NCBI GenBank assembly: GCA_031292355.1
Contig: JARLHI010000060.1
Location: 248,001-312,000 of the forward strand
Origin: Candidatus Obscuribacterales bacterium
Lineage (GTDB): Bacteria; Cyanobacteriota; Vampirovibrionia; Obscuribacterales; Obscuribacteraceae
Direction of reading: 5' to 3'
Length of the DNA stretch: 64,000 bases
Every line of letters begins with the position of its first letter. Position 1 is the first letter of the stretch. Positions 35,101 through 43,333 of the stretch are shown piece by piece. A program made the position numbers and the translations under genes. Below the pieces are notes generated by a model. The model saw nothing but the letters and a program-made list of their open reading frames with translations, was not told the origin of the DNA and did not search any database.

Positions 35101-38100
35101 AATGGTTGCGTTCACCACGAAGTTTTCGGTCACTCCAAACGTTATGGTTTCAGTCGCACCGCTGCTTACAGTCGTTGCGTACGTTGTGATATTTGCAGAC
35201 ACCGATCTCAGCGTCAAAATTGTGGCAGAGGGAATTGCGGTCACGCCCAAACTTTGCAAATCGGAATTTGTATTTATTGCAACCGCCCATGCGGCGGCAA
35301 TAACCGTCAACGAATCACCACTCTGCACTGTGTAGCTGACTGAAACCGCTCCATCGGGCAAAGCCGAATCCTTAACTGTGAGAGTAAGGACGTCAGCAAC
35401 CGTAGCTGAGCCGCCGATGCGGGCATTCACTGTGACGACTGTTTGAACGGCAGTGCGGTTGGCTCCTGGGTCGTATCCATAATAAAGCTGGCTTAGGTAA
35501 GAGCGCGAGATCGAAGAGCCGCCATTACCAACTTGAGCTGCAGTCAACTGCCCGATTCTGTCATAGGTCAAATTGTAAAAGCTGCTTGTGTTGTTTTGAA
35601 GCTGGGGCCATTGCGTGATTCTGCCGACTGAGTCGTAAGAATAATCGAATTGCGAGAGAGTGCTGCCATCTGATTTTAAATTGCTTATTTGCTGTAATCT
35701 TTCATCTAATAAATTTGGGTAATAGGCAAATTTTGTAAGCTGACCGTTTGGATATGAAATTGATGCCAGTCGTGGATCGCCTTTAGATTCTCCTGAGACG
35801 TCGTTGACATAGGCATAATCGAAGGTTCCGAGCGTATTTGTTTCAGAAGTAACCCGACTGATGACGTCATAATCCCACGTGATCAGATTGTTTGCACCAT
35901 CGATCATTCGCTTCACAGTGCGCGCCAAGGAGTCATATCCATAGGACACGGTCGAATTCTCAATGACTGAGTTTGTTACGGAAGCGAGCATGCCGCCGCC
36001 TCCAATAAGAGCAGTGGTGCCTCCTGTCGCAGAAGTAGACACGGTCACGGCACTCCCCGCTGAGACGGTAACAAGTGTTCGGTTGGCAGATGCTGTTATT
36101 CCAGCAGCGCTCAAAGTTGAATTGGCGTTTATCGCTGCAGCAAAATCTGTGGCCACTTGAGAGGGGTTGCCAGCGTCTGCTGTCAGAACCGAATAAGTTG
36201 GCATCGCGAATTCGCCACCGCTCAATGCTGAATTGAAAAACGTGACGTTTATCGTGTCTGTTTCATCAGGCGTTTGTGGATAGCCACCAATGAAGATATA
36301 TGCGTTATTGCTGGCGCTAGCGACATACGGATTGTAAGAATAGAGATAATCAGCAATTGGCGTGCCTGGATCTGTCGTGTAATTTGATACTTGGGTCAGG
36401 CGAGAGAAATACTCATCGTAGCTGTAAACGACCGTTGGAGTGGTATTGACGACATTGCTGTAAGTTATTTCGGCAATAGTGTTGTCTAAATTGTAGCTGT
36501 ATGTAGTGACTTGACCCAGAGCATCAATTCTTGTCGCTAATCTTCCGAGTACATCGTAAGAATAATTCACTGTCGTTGAATCTTGATAGGTCTTCTTAAC
36601 GAGCCTGCCTTGAAGATCATAAAGCCACTTAGTGGTGTTGCCATTTGGGTCGATAAGCTGACTCATGGCTCCGCATCGACACCAGCTGTATTGAGTCTTT
36701 TGCCCCAGCGCATCAATTTCAAAAGCTAACTGATCGAGCGAATTGTATGCATATTGATGAGCATTGCCCAGTCTGTCGTAGCTTGCCACAATATCTAATT
36801 TGTCCCAAACATTGCGTTCGCTGGTGCCGTCGGGATAAGTCACTTGCGTCGGGCGGTCCAAATTGTCGTAAAATCTTGTAAGCGTGTAGCCTTCTGAGGT
36901 CGTGGTCGTGTACAAGCGGCCAACAGAGTCGTATGTGAAGGAGCTTACATTCAAGGCACCAAGCGGTCCTTCCACCTGCATCAAATAACCGCAGGTTGAC
37001 GATGCTAGCGTTATTGTTTCGGCGCCACTACCTGAAGTGCTGACCTCATAAGTGGTGGCATCAGTTGAAAATGAATTGATATAAACTGCTGGCGTCTGGC
37101 TGATTGGTTCCAGCGCGATCCAGGTCGCCGTTATCGCTGCAGCTTGCAAATTGGTATCGCTATTGATTGCACTTGCAAGTGCTGTGGCAATCGACGAGAG
37201 TGTGTCCGAGCTTCCGACTGTGTAAGACTTAGTTATCGTGCCGCCAGGCAAGCTCGCATTGTTGATAACGATTGAGAGAGTTTTTGTGTCACCAGATTCT
37301 ACTGTTCCCCCAAGAATAGCCGCCTGAGCGGAGTAGGTTAGAGTTGTGACACTGCCATTTGCATCAGTGTAGGTAAGTGGCTGCCCCTGGTCGTTGTAAG
37401 TTATCGAAGTGACATTGCCAGACCCATCTGTTTGAGTCAAAGGGCGATGTTGGCTGTTAAATGTCCATTGATTCAGCAGCTCGCCAGTGGTGTCTTGTTT
37501 CGTCGAGAGCAAATCGATATTATTACTTGCGAGGTTGTAATCGAACACTCTAGGCGTGGCCAGCGGATCTTGACTTTGAATTACATAGCCAAAAGAATTG
37601 CTTTTTGGATCTGTTCCGTAAGAATAGGTCCATGTCTGCACCGACTCCAAAGATGGTGGCATGCTATTCGGCATAGTTCGTAAAATCTGGATGGGCTTGT
37701 TGATTGTTTGATCGCCCAGCCAAAAATGGTCGGGGGCGGGAGCGTACCCATTCCAGTAGCAATCGTTGTACATGTACCAAATTGTGTAATCGAGCGGGGG
37801 CTGGACCCAAAACGGCACAGCACTCATTATTTCAGTTGTCGGTTCTCCAACCCAATGAGTGGTTACGCAATGGGAATAATCCCGATTCGCCGGATCATTT
37901 GGATAAAGTGTCATTGCCCATCGGTCCCAGAAATGGGTTTTCATATCAATGCCTATCCAGCTCTCAATTTGAGAGATGGTACCGTCGGGGAAAGTGGTTT
38001 TTAGACCGACCGCGATATCGGATGGCGTGTAAATTTCAAAATTTGTTTGCCCGTACGGTGTCACCATTGTTGAAATGAAAGATGCTATGGTCGGACTGTA

Positions 38101-38544
38101 AACGAAGCTCGATTGCATGCCAATTTGGTCGGTAATTGAGACTAAATTGGTAAAGGTCGAATCATATTGAAATACTGCCGTTCGGCCGAAAGGGTCGGTT
38201 ATTTGCGTTATCGCATAGTAGGCCGTCTCTCCTTCAGTGTCGCTGCCGTAATCAAAGGTCGATGCTTGTCCGAAACTGTCAATAACTGACGTTACGCGGA
38301 AAGTGTCATCGTAAGAAATCGTCGTTACATTCGCCTGTGGATCAACGATGTGTGTCAAAAAATAATTTTCTGTGCCATCGTAGGTTGAGAAAATTTCGGT
38401 CGAGCCATCTGGGAGATCTCTTTGATAGTAATCACTTCCTGCGACCAGAAGGGCTTGAGAATATACGTCATGGCTGTAAGGATTGGCAGCCTCGTAAATT
38501 TCTGAGCCACCTCCACGCACAAAAACAGTAGCTGTTGGATTGGT
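32179..38544 (-). CDS. RHS/YD-repeat protein, main part after an in-frame TAG
   Basis: About 2,120 codons open without interruption. YD repeats run throughout (LYDLQGRLVKKTYQD, YDVLGRLATRIDALGQVTTY, YDLNGNMTSDGTNTYQWDAE) and end in the shell-closing RHS core (YASYYFHGPSGLNLTVNRAY, LGRWINRDPIGESGGDNLYG, NPISSIDPLG) near residue 1930. The last 180 residues differ: a Pro-rich linker, a Gly-rich hydrophobic stretch (LVGGLLGTGVGLYTFGGYIY) and an end with FGWSWGNYMQKRYMLRFGFG and KHWHVM. Such tips are often toxins. Eight LysM-like repeats are nested in the shell. The frame continues directly from the upstream C39-RHS open frame through one TAG at 38545-38547. A GTG at 38520 could restart translation but has no SD. 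Confidence 0.85.
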   Translation of the reverse strand, partial: TNPTATVFVRGGGSEIYEAANPYSHDVYSQALLVAGSDYYQRDLPDGSTEIFSTYDGTENYFLTHIVDPQANVTTISYDDTFRVTSVIDSFGQASTFDYGSDTEGETAYYAITQITDPFGRTAVFQYDSTFTNLVSITDQIGMQSSFVYSPTIASFISTMVTPYGQTNFEIYTPSDIAVGLKTTFPDGTISQIESWIGIDMKTHFWDRWAMTLYPNDPANRDYSHCVTTHWVGEPTTEIMSAVPFWVQPPLDYTIWYMYNDCYWNGYAPAPDHFWLGDQTINKPIQILRTMPNSMPPSLESVQTWTYSYGTDPKSNSFGYVIQSQDPLATPRVFDYNLASNNIDLLSTKQDTTGELLNQWTFNSQHRPLTQTDGSGNVTSITYNDQGQPLTYTDANGSVTTLTYSAQAAILGGTVESGDTKTLSIVINNASLPGGTITKSYTVGSSDTLSSIATALASAINSDTNLQAAAITATWIALEPISQTPAVYINSFSTDATTYEVSTSGSGAETITLASSTCGYLMQVEGPLGALNVSSFTYDSVGRLYTTTTSEGYTLTRFYDNLDRPTQVTYPDGTSERNVWDKLDIVASYDRLGNAHQYAYNSLDQLAFEIDALGQKTQYSWCRCGAMSQLIDPNGNTTKWLYDLQGRLVKKTYQDSTTVNYSYDVLGRLATRIDALGQVTTYSYNLDNTIAEITYSNVVNTTPTVVYSYDEYFSRLTQVSNYTTDPGTPIADYLYSYNPYVASASNNAYIFIGGYPQTPDETDTINVTFFNSALSGGEFAMPTYSVLTADAGNPSQVATDFAAAINANSTLSAAGITASANRTLVTVSAGSAVTVSTSATGGTTALIGGGGMLASVTNSVIENSTVSYGYDSLARTVKRMIDGANNLITWDYDVISRVTSETNTLGTFDYAYVNDVSGESKGDPRLASISYPNGQLTKFAYYPNLLDERLQQISNLKSDGSTLSQFDYSYDSVGRITQWPQLQNNTSSFYNLTYDRIGQLTAAQVGNGGSSISRSYLSQLYYGYDPGANRTAVQTVVTVNARIGGSATVADVLTLTVKDSALPDGAVSVSYTVQSGDSLTVIAAAWAVAINTNSDLQSLGVTAIPSATILTLRSVSANITTYATTVSSGATETITFGVTENFVVNATIGGSKTTGDTVSLTAFDAALTGGFKTITYTVLSADTPTTIATGLTSAVNADSDLSSLGVTATSAGAVVTIRSTSDNATTYSQSTSSGATETITLSINPNPSKLVAIGGSKTTDDVLNLYFYDAGLEDEIDNISYTVLSGDTLTSIAAALTTAINAATNLQSIGLSASSSANLITIQSNSTNLTTYRQTVNNDATEQIILNVPANGTQTAVVGGSKTTGDVLTISIFDDGLSGGNVAIDYTVLSGDTLTSIASALAAAINSNSDLAAIGVSASSDSTVVYILSNSIHLTTYSQSVSSAATETITLGASFGISQSVCNNVNELVAILPGGQARFEGLTNKPVTSVTISSDTISVDYTQVNYPSYTVSDNSSTALTLGTLVDGGNTITVGPSIITVTTISPALTGGQISVNYTVQPSDDFAGIASGIASAVNAETSLAAIGVSATSSASVVDISTNPPTYSVSTSSGATETLTLGTNVLGKVTIKIGGTVTTGDTLTVTTNNVALSSGTRSKTYTVQSGDTLTSIAEAIAELLNGDSELSGIGISATGQSVANLSWSQSFNGSATLSEGTNSITVSAVDAVPTTASSNLQLLIKGPSEQTLEYDLNGNMTSDGTNTYQWDAENRLIQINYPGTGNNSQFSFDGHGINVKIIELTGGSITSTRQFIWSANSREESRDSSGTLLGQYFSGGQSSGENHYFYSTDFLGSITELTDATDNIQAQYSYNPFGRPTKLQGTSTPDVQYASYYFHGPSGLNLTVNRAYCAALGRWINRDPIGESGGDNLYGYVENNPISSIDPLGLQTFDLHACKGRSNFSGPPQQFSGPPGQDPPQPPPNFPPPPPLNPPGDGGIGTGVGGGSGNWHYGLIGTYLSQPHSHLDNGLVGGLLGTGVGLYTFGGYIYSYIYLSPVLGVGGTLLGRTYDKVGGSWNSNNIIRFGWSWGNYMQKRYMLRFGFGPVPPKTIDPFLRELLNLIKHWHVM
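33480..33975 (-). repeat. RHS-internal repeats 7 and 8
   Basis: Two further copies of the LysM-like unit, separated from copies 3-6 by an unrelated segment with ELVAILPGGQARFEGLTNKP. Copy 8 contains YTVQSGDTLTSIAEAIAELL and is shortened at its end, passing into an Ig-like stretch before the YD repeats resume. Confidence 0.7.
34180..35437 (-). repeat. RHS-internal tandem repeats 3-6, about 313 bases each
   Basis: Four head-to-tail protein repeats with a period of 312-318 bases. Each starts near IGGSKTTGDVL, has YTVLSGDTLTSIAAAL (LysM-like), AINS-x-SDLxxIGVSAS, and ends TTYSQSVSSGATETITLG. Single diverged copies lie at about 37010-37320 and 35985-36300. Confidence 0.8.
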
Positions 38545-38547
38545 CTA
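38545..38547 (-). other. In-frame TAG interrupting the C39-RHS gene
   Basis: The frame reads ...SYVQAASP, TAG, TNPTATVFVRGGGSEIYE..., with the same reading frame on both sides and RHS N-terminal sequence continuing across it. Other genes here end in TAG, so it is a normal stop in this organism. It marks a nonsense mutation, an assembly error or a readthrough site. Confidence 0.85.
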
Positions 38548-39801
38548 TGGACTTGCAGCCTGAACGTAAGAGACCCAATTCAAGCTCCAATTCGGTCCTA
38601 AATTACTAAAAGTAAACGAGCCGGGGCTGGGCTGTCCGATGGTTAAATAATTGTAGTTGGCGAGGAATTGAATTGCTGAACCGATTGGTGGTTGGTAGGA
38701 CAGTGGAATGTCATTTATAGTCAAAGACGCTTGCATAGTGAAAGCTGCGGACTGTGCCATACCACAGCTTGGCGGATTCGATGGTGTGCTCGGGCATGAG
38801 GGCGTTTGTGCATTACCGCGTTCAGGCGAAATTCCTTTGCCCCAAACGTTCGCAGCGTCTGCATCGGAAACTAATTCCCAGCCGTTTTTTAACTCACTCT
38901 TTGGTATCAAAAAGTAATTATCGCTTTCCGATTCCAGAGCTTGCGCGGAAACTTTGAACGTTCCAGCAGACCCAAATGTAAGGTCCTTAATGGTGAAGGA
39001 ATTTCCATGCTGTGCCACTACAGCCGCAAAATGTCCAACTTTCCAATGTACCAGGCACGGCGCAACTACAGGCGCAGCTCCAACCCTGCGAGCGGCCACA
39101 TAGTCAAAGCCAATTTGTTTTGCCCAATTTGATAGCTGGGCGAGATTTGTTCCACGGTGAGTTGAGTGGGCGTTACCAATAATCTTTCTTGCGTTCGCTT
39201 TCAACTCTTCGTTTGACTGTGCCAGGACGTGCAAAGCTGCTGGTCCGCATTTAAAGCATATTTCTGGGCGCGCTCGCATTTGCGCCAATTGAGTCTTTGC
39301 TCCTTGCACTCTGGAATCCACGGAGCCATAGAATTTACGACCTTCAATGTCACGAAGAAATTTGGCAAGCACATCTTGCTCACCAAGCCTTCCATACAAG
39401 CCAATCAATCGAGAGATAGCCTCATCAGCAACTGATTTTGATTTCAGTTCTGTTTCGTCTTTTGCTATTTCCCAGCTGGAAGTCCAATAATTCAGCGCTT
39501 CCGTGAAGTAGCCGGCTTCGAGACGCATTTGCCCGAGAATACATTCGAGCGATGCTCGCCAACGAGATTGTGGAAAGTCGTTCAAGAAACCCACAAGGTC
39601 GCTGACGTTTTCGGCGTCAGCTTTGGCTTTGAATGCTAACAGAGACTTTGCTAGAGCGGCATTTTCACCAGATACCGAATTGCAGCTCATAGGGGCAAGC
39701 GGAGACAAAAATATTCGAGCCGTTCTTAACTCAAGATCGGTAGGACTATTGGAGAAAGCGAGAGCCTTTGGTTTAGTGGTGCCAATTGTTTTCATTTGCA
39801 T
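38545..39801 (-). CDS. C39-like peptidase domain with RHS N-terminus, upstream of the TAG
   Basis: 418 codons. Residues about 45-180 are helical and TPR-like (LLAFKAKADAENVSDLVGFL, SRWRASLECILGQMRLEAGY). Residues about 185-315 form a papain-like peptidase of C39 type: nucleophile in CFKCGPAALHVLA, His in HWKVGHFAAVVAQ and Asp in IKDLTFG. C39 peptidases usually cut after double-Gly leaders, so this domain may process the RHS protein or a partner. The final 60 residues (DIPLSYQPPIGSAIQFLANY, FSNLGPNWSLNWVSYVQ) are the start of an RHS shell, cut off by the TAG. It begins 14 bases after the surface-protein gene, so the locus is one transcription unit. Confidence 0.8.
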   Translation of the reverse strand: MQMKTIGTTKPKALAFSNSPTDLELRTARIFLSPLAPMSCNSVSGENAALAKSLLAFKAKADAENVSDLVGFLNDFPQSRWRASLECILGQMRLEAGYFTEALNYWTSSWEIAKDETELKSKSVADEAISRLIGLYGRLGEQDVLAKFLRDIEGRKFYGSVDSRVQGAKTQLAQMRARPEICFKCGPAALHVLAQSNEELKANARKIIGNAHSTHRGTNLAQLSNWAKQIGFDYVAARRVGAAPVVAPCLVHWKVGHFAAVVAQHGNSFTIKDLTFGSAGTFKVSAQALESESDNYFLIPKSELKNGWELVSDADAANVWGKGISPERGNAQTPSCPSTPSNPPSCGMAQSAAFTMQASLTINDIPLSYQPPIGSAIQFLANYNYLTIGQPSPGSFTFSNLGPNWSLNWVSYVQAASP

Positions 39802-39815
39802 TGATGATGTTCTCG

Positions 39816-42029
39816 CTATTGAGCTACTGTTGGCAAATCAAGATTGATTGAAAGAGCTGTGGTATTACTCGAAACGGGCGCAGGGTATTTCACAGAATCT
39901 AGTGTGTATGTCTCGCTGGAAATGCTGCTGGCAAACCCTGAAATGATAGAAATCGCTTTTAACGTCTGGCTAAAGTAGATCAACAGCGGACCAACGTATT
40001 CAGTGCCGCTGTCTAATCCTGGATCAGTTCCGTCTGTGGTGAATCTGATCGTGGCATCGAGAGGTCCACATATAGCGACCTGTGAAGGAGCTAATAGCGT
40101 GCCTCCAGGTAAAGTGATTAAGGGCGCTTCAACAGCTCCTGATACTGCATATCTGTTGCCTAGGTATAGCTCCACTATGCCTTGCTCGGCTGCAGTTAAT
40201 TCTCTCTGGTAAATGAGAATCTCTGCAATTTGTCCCTCGAAGAATAAGTTATCTCCTGAGGTGTCTACGCCGATAAAATTGCCTGCACGTATAACATTGT
40301 CGATAGCTATCATTGATCTAGTGGTTCCGCCTTGGATTCCATTCGTGTATAGAGTGGCATTAGACGCGCCGTCACCGATCGCTTCAATTAGCTGGAATGC
40401 ATTCTGCGTGAATAGACCAGATTCGACAACGCTTTCATTACCTGAAGCATCCAATGTGAAAAGGCCGTAAGAGGTGCTAGTCAATTCGCATAAGATGATG
40501 CCCGATTCATTGTTTATGTTATTGCCGAACTGAAAAATACGAACAAAATCTCTCGGAAATCCTGTGGGTTCAAGAATTATAAAGATGCTTATGCCTGCGG
40601 TGAAATCTGCTAGACCAGCAGGAAGTTGCAGATATTGACCAGAGCCGCTGAAGACAATTGCTGGCAAGCTGTTAACTACATCAGTCACTATCGTTGGTTG
40701 ATTTGCTTCGGAGCTTTGACTGGCATCATTGCCTGAACCGGATGAGTCTATCCAATTCGTGACGTTTGACGAGCTTGTCATAACGCCGACATCACTCCTG
40801 AGCCAAATTGCAATGTCATCGCGTGGAACTTCTGCCGTTGTCGGGTCGACTTCGATAACTGCAGTGGCAATCGGTGTACTCACTGAGCTTCTTACGGCGA
40901 TGGCTTTGATGGTAGTTGAGGCATAAATGTCGAACGGACCGGTGTATTCAGTGCTGTCTGGAGTCGGATCATCGCCCGATGTCGTGTAAAAGATCGTTGC
41001 TCCTGAATCATCGGCTGTGATAGTTACTGTCTGTGGAACAGCACCGACGATGGTGTAGCCGGGCGTTATCGTTGGCGCTCGCCCAGGCAGAGAGTATCGA
41101 ATAGAAAAGTAAACTTCCACGCCCCGCCTTTCGCTTTCGCTAAGTTCTCGGTCGTAAATTAATATCTCTGCGATTTCTCCTTCATAAAAAAGACCAAAAC
41201 TGCCGGTGTCTTTACCTATATAATTTCCAGGTCTGGACACATTGTCTATAGAGAACATTGAGGCGTTTTGGGCACCCTCAACACTATTCGTAAAGAGTGT
41301 GCCTATCGATACTCCATCGGATAGCGCTTCGATTAATTGATAAGAATTCAGAGTAAAATCATTCGACAAAACGTTTGACAGACCGCCACCCGAATCACAA
41401 GTGTAGAGTGCATATGAAGATGTGGTGATCTCACACAGGACGATGCCTGAGGCGTTATTAGTGTTATTGCCAAAATTTAAAATTCTGGCAAATTCGGCCG
41501 TAACACCAGTTGGCTTCATTGCCACGAAGATGCTGATGCCCTCTGTGAAATCAGCATATCCAGCCGGGAGTTGCAAGAATTGATCGGAACCGCTAAATGA
41601 CACTGCTGGTAAATCGTTTATGGCACCAGTGACATACGTTGGTTGATATGATGAATTAGTTTGAGCTGCATTGTTACCACCGCCGGATACGTCAATCCAT
41701 TTAGTAACATTCGAAGAGCTTGTGATGACTCCGTTATCAGATTTCAGCCATGTCATCAGCCCGTCTCGAGTGACACTACTGGTAGAGTCATCGATTTGGA
41801 TGTACGAAGCTGTAACTAGACTACTGACTCCAGAATCTATTGCAACAGCTTGCACAAGCGTCGATGTGGTGATGGAGAAAGGTCCAGAATAGGCGGGCGA
41901 GCTGGAGTCTGGGGTGCTACCATCTGTGGTTACGCGAATTGTAGCGCTTGGATCATCAGAAGTGATCGTTACTTCTTGAGGCGACGTAGCGAAGACGCTG
42001 AAGCTAGGCGAGATTCGGGGTGCATCCAT
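39816..42029 (-). CDS. Surface protein: chitobiase-C-like and LamG/concanavalin-like domains in alternation
   Basis: A 737-residue protein of five domains. Three CHB_HEX_C-type modules are marked by ATIRVTTDGSTPDSSSPAYS, ATIFYTTSGDDPTPDSTEYT and ATIRFTTDGTDPGLDSGTEY. Between them lie two paralogous lectin-like modules, each with WLKSDNGV or WLRSDVGV, KWIDVSGGGNNAAQ or NWIDSSGSGNDASQ, and GEIAEILIYDRELSESE or GQIAEILIYQRELTAAE. Such arrays bind polysaccharide on cell surfaces. No signal peptide is visible at the ATG, so export would need another route, as for many RHS-associated proteins. SD AAAGGA lies 8 bases upstream. It heads the C39-RHS unit. Confidence 0.82.
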   Translation of the reverse strand: MDAPRISPSFSVFATSPQEVTITSDDPSATIRVTTDGSTPDSSSPAYSGPFSITTSTLVQAVAIDSGVSSLVTASYIQIDDSTSSVTRDGLMTWLKSDNGVITSSSNVTKWIDVSGGGNNAAQTNSSYQPTYVTGAINDLPAVSFSGSDQFLQLPAGYADFTEGISIFVAMKPTGVTAEFARILNFGNNTNNASGIVLCEITTSSYALYTCDSGGGLSNVLSNDFTLNSYQLIEALSDGVSIGTLFTNSVEGAQNASMFSIDNVSRPGNYIGKDTGSFGLFYEGEIAEILIYDRELSESERRGVEVYFSIRYSLPGRAPTITPGYTIVGAVPQTVTITADDSGATIFYTTSGDDPTPDSTEYTGPFDIYASTTIKAIAVRSSVSTPIATAVIEVDPTTAEVPRDDIAIWLRSDVGVMTSSSNVTNWIDSSGSGNDASQSSEANQPTIVTDVVNSLPAIVFSGSGQYLQLPAGLADFTAGISIFIILEPTGFPRDFVRIFQFGNNINNESGIILCELTSTSYGLFTLDASGNESVVESGLFTQNAFQLIEAIGDGASNATLYTNGIQGGTTRSMIAIDNVIRAGNFIGVDTSGDNLFFEGQIAEILIYQRELTAAEQGIVELYLGNRYAVSGAVEAPLITLPGGTLLAPSQVAICGPLDATIRFTTDGTDPGLDSGTEYVGPLLIYFSQTLKAISIISGFASSISSETYTLDSVKYPAPVSSNTTALSINLDLPTVAQ

Positions 42030-43333
42030 TAATAGCGTCCTTTAATCGGGGCGTGTAATGACGGCCGCTTTTTCAGCAGCAAGATTTCCAAGCGTAGAAC
42101 GAGAACAAGAAATTAGATGTAACGCTGTTGTGACAACTGCACTACATAGGCTGCAAACCTCTTTTGATTGATCACAATTTTTGGCGTCCTTGCAAATTCA
42201 GAATACGGGTGACTGACGGGACTCCATGAACCAAGTCTGACAGCTCAGGAAAATGTTGGCAAGCCCTTTCAAACGCCCAAAACAGATCTGAAAAATTTCT
42301 CGAATCAAGGAGCCTATTTCTGCAAACAGAATTATTTCTGCACGATATCGTTTTTCAACATTTAATTCGAAATTGAGTTGTGAGTATTTGATGCATCGCC
42401 AAATAGATCGAATCGCTGCAAAATTGGTAAAGCAATGTGGTTAAAAAAGCAAGGCAATACTAAAGCGTTGTAGCGAATACATTTGTGTCGCGGGCAATCA
42501 GACTAACCGTATCTTTATGGTTTCATCAAACATTAAATCGGAGAATCAATTCGGAACGAGAACTGGAAATCAGAAAACTAGAGAATTGTTTTGCTGGAAC
42601 ATAGGAAAGGACAGGAATTGATGTCGGCATGATTCTTATGTTGATGTGAAAATTCTTGGATAAGCCAATTCATTATGAGACAGCAGCTGCTGGGACAACA
42701 AGGTTGCTGCCGATAGATTTCAATGGCTGCGCAGAGTTCGACTTAATGAAATTGATTTGCGAGCCGGAGTAACGATAGGCAGCGTGGTCAAGCACAGCTA
42801 TACAAGAGAGTTCAGAACTACCGCAAGCTCATGCTCGATACGCGGGCGGACGTTCCTACGTTTCGGCTGTTTCCAAGTGAACGAATTCGGAGTTTCGCGG
42901 AAAATAATTTGTCTTCCTAGAGTTTCCGTTCAGCCTTCTTAAAGCAAACAGGTGCCTGTTTGTTCCATAAAGTGCGACGAAGCCATGAAATTAAAAGAAA
43001 AATTAATTCTAAATCCTGGGGCAGGAGCGCCTGCATCGGGTACCTTTAAAGGGAATATTCTTGATCACGGATGCGCCCAAGTCTCAGTTGAGCATCCAGA
43101 CAAACAAGAATTGAGTCGGCAGTTCGAACAAGCGTTTTGACAGCGATTCAGTAGCAAACACCAGCTTTAGAGAGTTGTTAGCACCTGGTAGTGAAGAACA
43201 CGACCGCGCAAAGATAGACGGAAACACTCCGTTTTAGACAAGCTCGTCTGTGTTTAATCGTCAAAAATATTGTTCAGAGAACATCACGAAAAAGCCAATC
43301 CATATTCAAGCAAAAATTAAGGCAAAGGATCGA
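42030..43333. other. 1.3-kb stretch without a convincing gene
   Basis: This is the longest gene-poor segment in the window, between the divergent RHS operon and an HTH/zinc-finger gene. It is AT-rich, with no strong inverted repeat, tRNA or long open frame. It must contain the promoters of both neighbours, but I cannot place them. One weak 51-codon candidate lies at 42985. It may hold a decayed gene or a long regulatory region. Confidence 0.5.
42985..43140 (+). CDS. Possible small 51-residue protein
   Basis: A short open frame, MKLKEKLILNPGAGAPASGT at the start and SRQFEQAF at the end, with protein-like composition but only a weak SD. It has no family match that I can name. It could equally be chance. 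Confidence 0.25.
   Translation: MKLKEKLILNPGAGAPASGTFKGNILDHGCAQVSVEHPDKQELSRQFEQAF

Noticed and set aside
34180..35437. Possible CRISPR or other DNA repeat array
   Set aside because: The 313-base period is explained by coding repeats; there are no short identical repeats with unique spacers.
33350..36160. Several plus-strand open frames inside the RHS gene
   Set aside because: They follow the repeat period of the RHS repeats and are antisense by-products of their codon use.
38545..38547. Reading the TAG as pyrrolysine or as a reassigned sense codon
   Set aside because: Several clear genes in the window end with TAG, and no pyrrolysine machinery is seen here.
42757..42942. A 61-codon plus-strand open frame in the 1.3-kb gap
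   Set aside because: The translation looks random and there is no SD.
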